A stretch of DNA of 64,000 nt, from contig NZ_JADKPR010000021.1 in the NCBI RefSeq assembly GCF_015351475.1, positions 1 through 64,000 of the forward strand, read 5' to 3'. Below are positions 63,418 through 64,000 of the stretch, piece by piece; position 1 is the first letter of the stretch; the number at the start of each line of letters is the position of its first letter. A model generated the notes under the pieces. It was not told where the DNA came from and ran no database searches. It was given only the letters and a program-made list of their open reading frames with translations. Position numbers and translations under genes: made by a program. The DNA is from Flavobacterium sp. HJJ (GTDB taxonomy: Bacteria > Bacteroidota > Bacteroidia > Flavobacteriales > Flavobacteriaceae).

Positions 63418-64000
63418 TTACTTCAATTCAAAACCGCTTTCTAATCCTTTGTCAGAGCTTCCTCCAACCATGATTTTGAAAGTTCCCGGTTCAACTAAAT
63501 AGTTCCCGTCATTGTCATAAAACCCAAGTGCTGCATCTGTTAAAGTGAAAGATACTGTTTTGGTCTCCCCTTTTTTCAAACTAACCAATTCAAAACCTTT
63601 CAGTTCTTTTATCGGGCGGATAATGCTTGCATAATCATCATGAATATACAGCTGCACAACTTCTTTTCCGTCATAATTTCCTGAATTAGTAACCTCAACA
63701 GAAACCTGAACAGGCTCTCCTTTTGCGAAAGCAGTCTTATTTAATTTCAGATTTTTATAATCGAATGTTGTATAACTCAAACCAAAACCAAACGGAAATT
63801 GAGGTGTTTTTTCGACATCGGTATAATGTGACCAAAACACATTTTTGTCTGTATTTGCTGGTCTTCCTGTACTGTATTTATTATAGTAAATTGGAACCTG
63901 TCCCACGTTTCTTGGGAACGACATTGGCAGTTTGCCGCTTGGATTATAATCTCCGTATAGAACCTGAGCAACAGCATTTCCTGTCTGAGTTCCCAGATGC
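63418..64000 (-). CDS. GH3 beta-glucosidase-like enzyme, C-terminal part (partial)
   Basis: The frame is open to the window edge, so the N-terminal side is outside; about 193 residues are visible. The first visible ones read HLGTQTGNAVAQVLYGDYNP, then SGKLPMSFPRNVGQVPIYYN, the end of the GH3 alpha/beta sandwich. Then come TPQFPFGFGLSYTTFDY and the fibronectin type III-like domain (VSVEVTNSGNYDGKEVVQLYIHDDYASIIRPIKELKGFELV). Catalytic Asp and Glu lie upstream of what is visible. GH3 members of this kind are usually beta-glucosidases (BglX-like), but xylosidase activity also occurs. It converges on the galactan operon. Confidence 0.93.
   Translation of the reverse strand, partial: HLGTQTGNAVAQVLYGDYNPSGKLPMSFPRNVGQVPIYYNKYSTGRPANTDKNVFWSHYTDVEKTPQFPFGFGLSYTTFDYKNLKLNKTAFAKGEPVQVSVEVTNSGNYDGKEVVQLYIHDDYASIIRPIKELKGFELVSLKKGETKTVSFTLTDAALGFYDNDGNYLVEPGTFKIMVGGSSDKGLESGFELK

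Overview
The window looks like chromosomal DNA of a Flavobacteriaceae species, most likely a Flavobacterium. The evidence is low GC, a gliding/type IX secretion sorting domain on the first protein, several SusC/SusD-type proteins, a hybrid two-component regulator, and promoter-like TAnnTTTG boxes in place of a sigma70-type -10. It contains no phage, plasmid, CRISPR array or complete insertion sequence.

1-23.1 kb is mostly core genome: the end of a giant secreted adhesin-like protein, typA, a PAS histidine kinase with a single-domain response regulator, rpsT, three tRNA-Glu genes, proS, a Tyr/Gly-rich lipoprotein, a FadL-like outer-membrane protein, rimO, an amidase lipoprotein, a DegT-type aminotransferase, a porin-like barrel, a succinate-semialdehyde-type dehydrogenase and a GNAT acetyltransferase. 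A CHASE4 hybrid kinase (23.2-25.3 kb) separates this part from the carbohydrate loci.

25.4-49.3 kb is a beta-mannan (galactoglucomannan) utilisation locus. The left arm, on the minus strand, holds SusC, SusD and an IPT/TIG surface glycan-binding lipoprotein, then GH2, GH27 and GH5 enzymes. An AraC regulator lies next to susC. The right arm, on the plus strand, holds a GH26 mannanase, a GPH-type sugar symporter, a GH130 mannosylglucose phosphorylase, a cellobiose 2-epimerase-like AGE protein, a catalytically empty two-domain carbohydrate-binding-like protein, a lipoprotein GH26, a GH5_7-type mannanase and a GH97 alpha-galactosidase. The inferred route is surface cleavage, SusCD import, periplasmic debranching and trimming, symport of mannobiose, epimerisation of mannobiose to mannosylglucose, and phosphorolysis to mannose-1-phosphate plus glucose.

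49.5-63.3 kb is a second locus, for beta-1,4-galactan (arabinogalactan type I): an HTCS regulator, SusC, SusD, a SusE/F-like lipoprotein, a GH53 endo-galactanase lipoprotein and a GH2 beta-galactosidase. A converging GH3 gene runs off the right edge.

The most unusual material is between genes. Two near-identical, non-coding elements of about 184 bp have terminal inverted repeats and perfect 9-bp target duplications. A third, unrelated 207-bp element has 17-bp terminal inverted repeats and has jumped into one copy of a separate dispersed repeat family, leaving a 7-8 bp duplication. That family has conserved ends and a variable hairpin core, one of which is a perfect 58-bp palindrome. These give good evidence for non-autonomous mobile elements and a palindromic intergenic repeat family.
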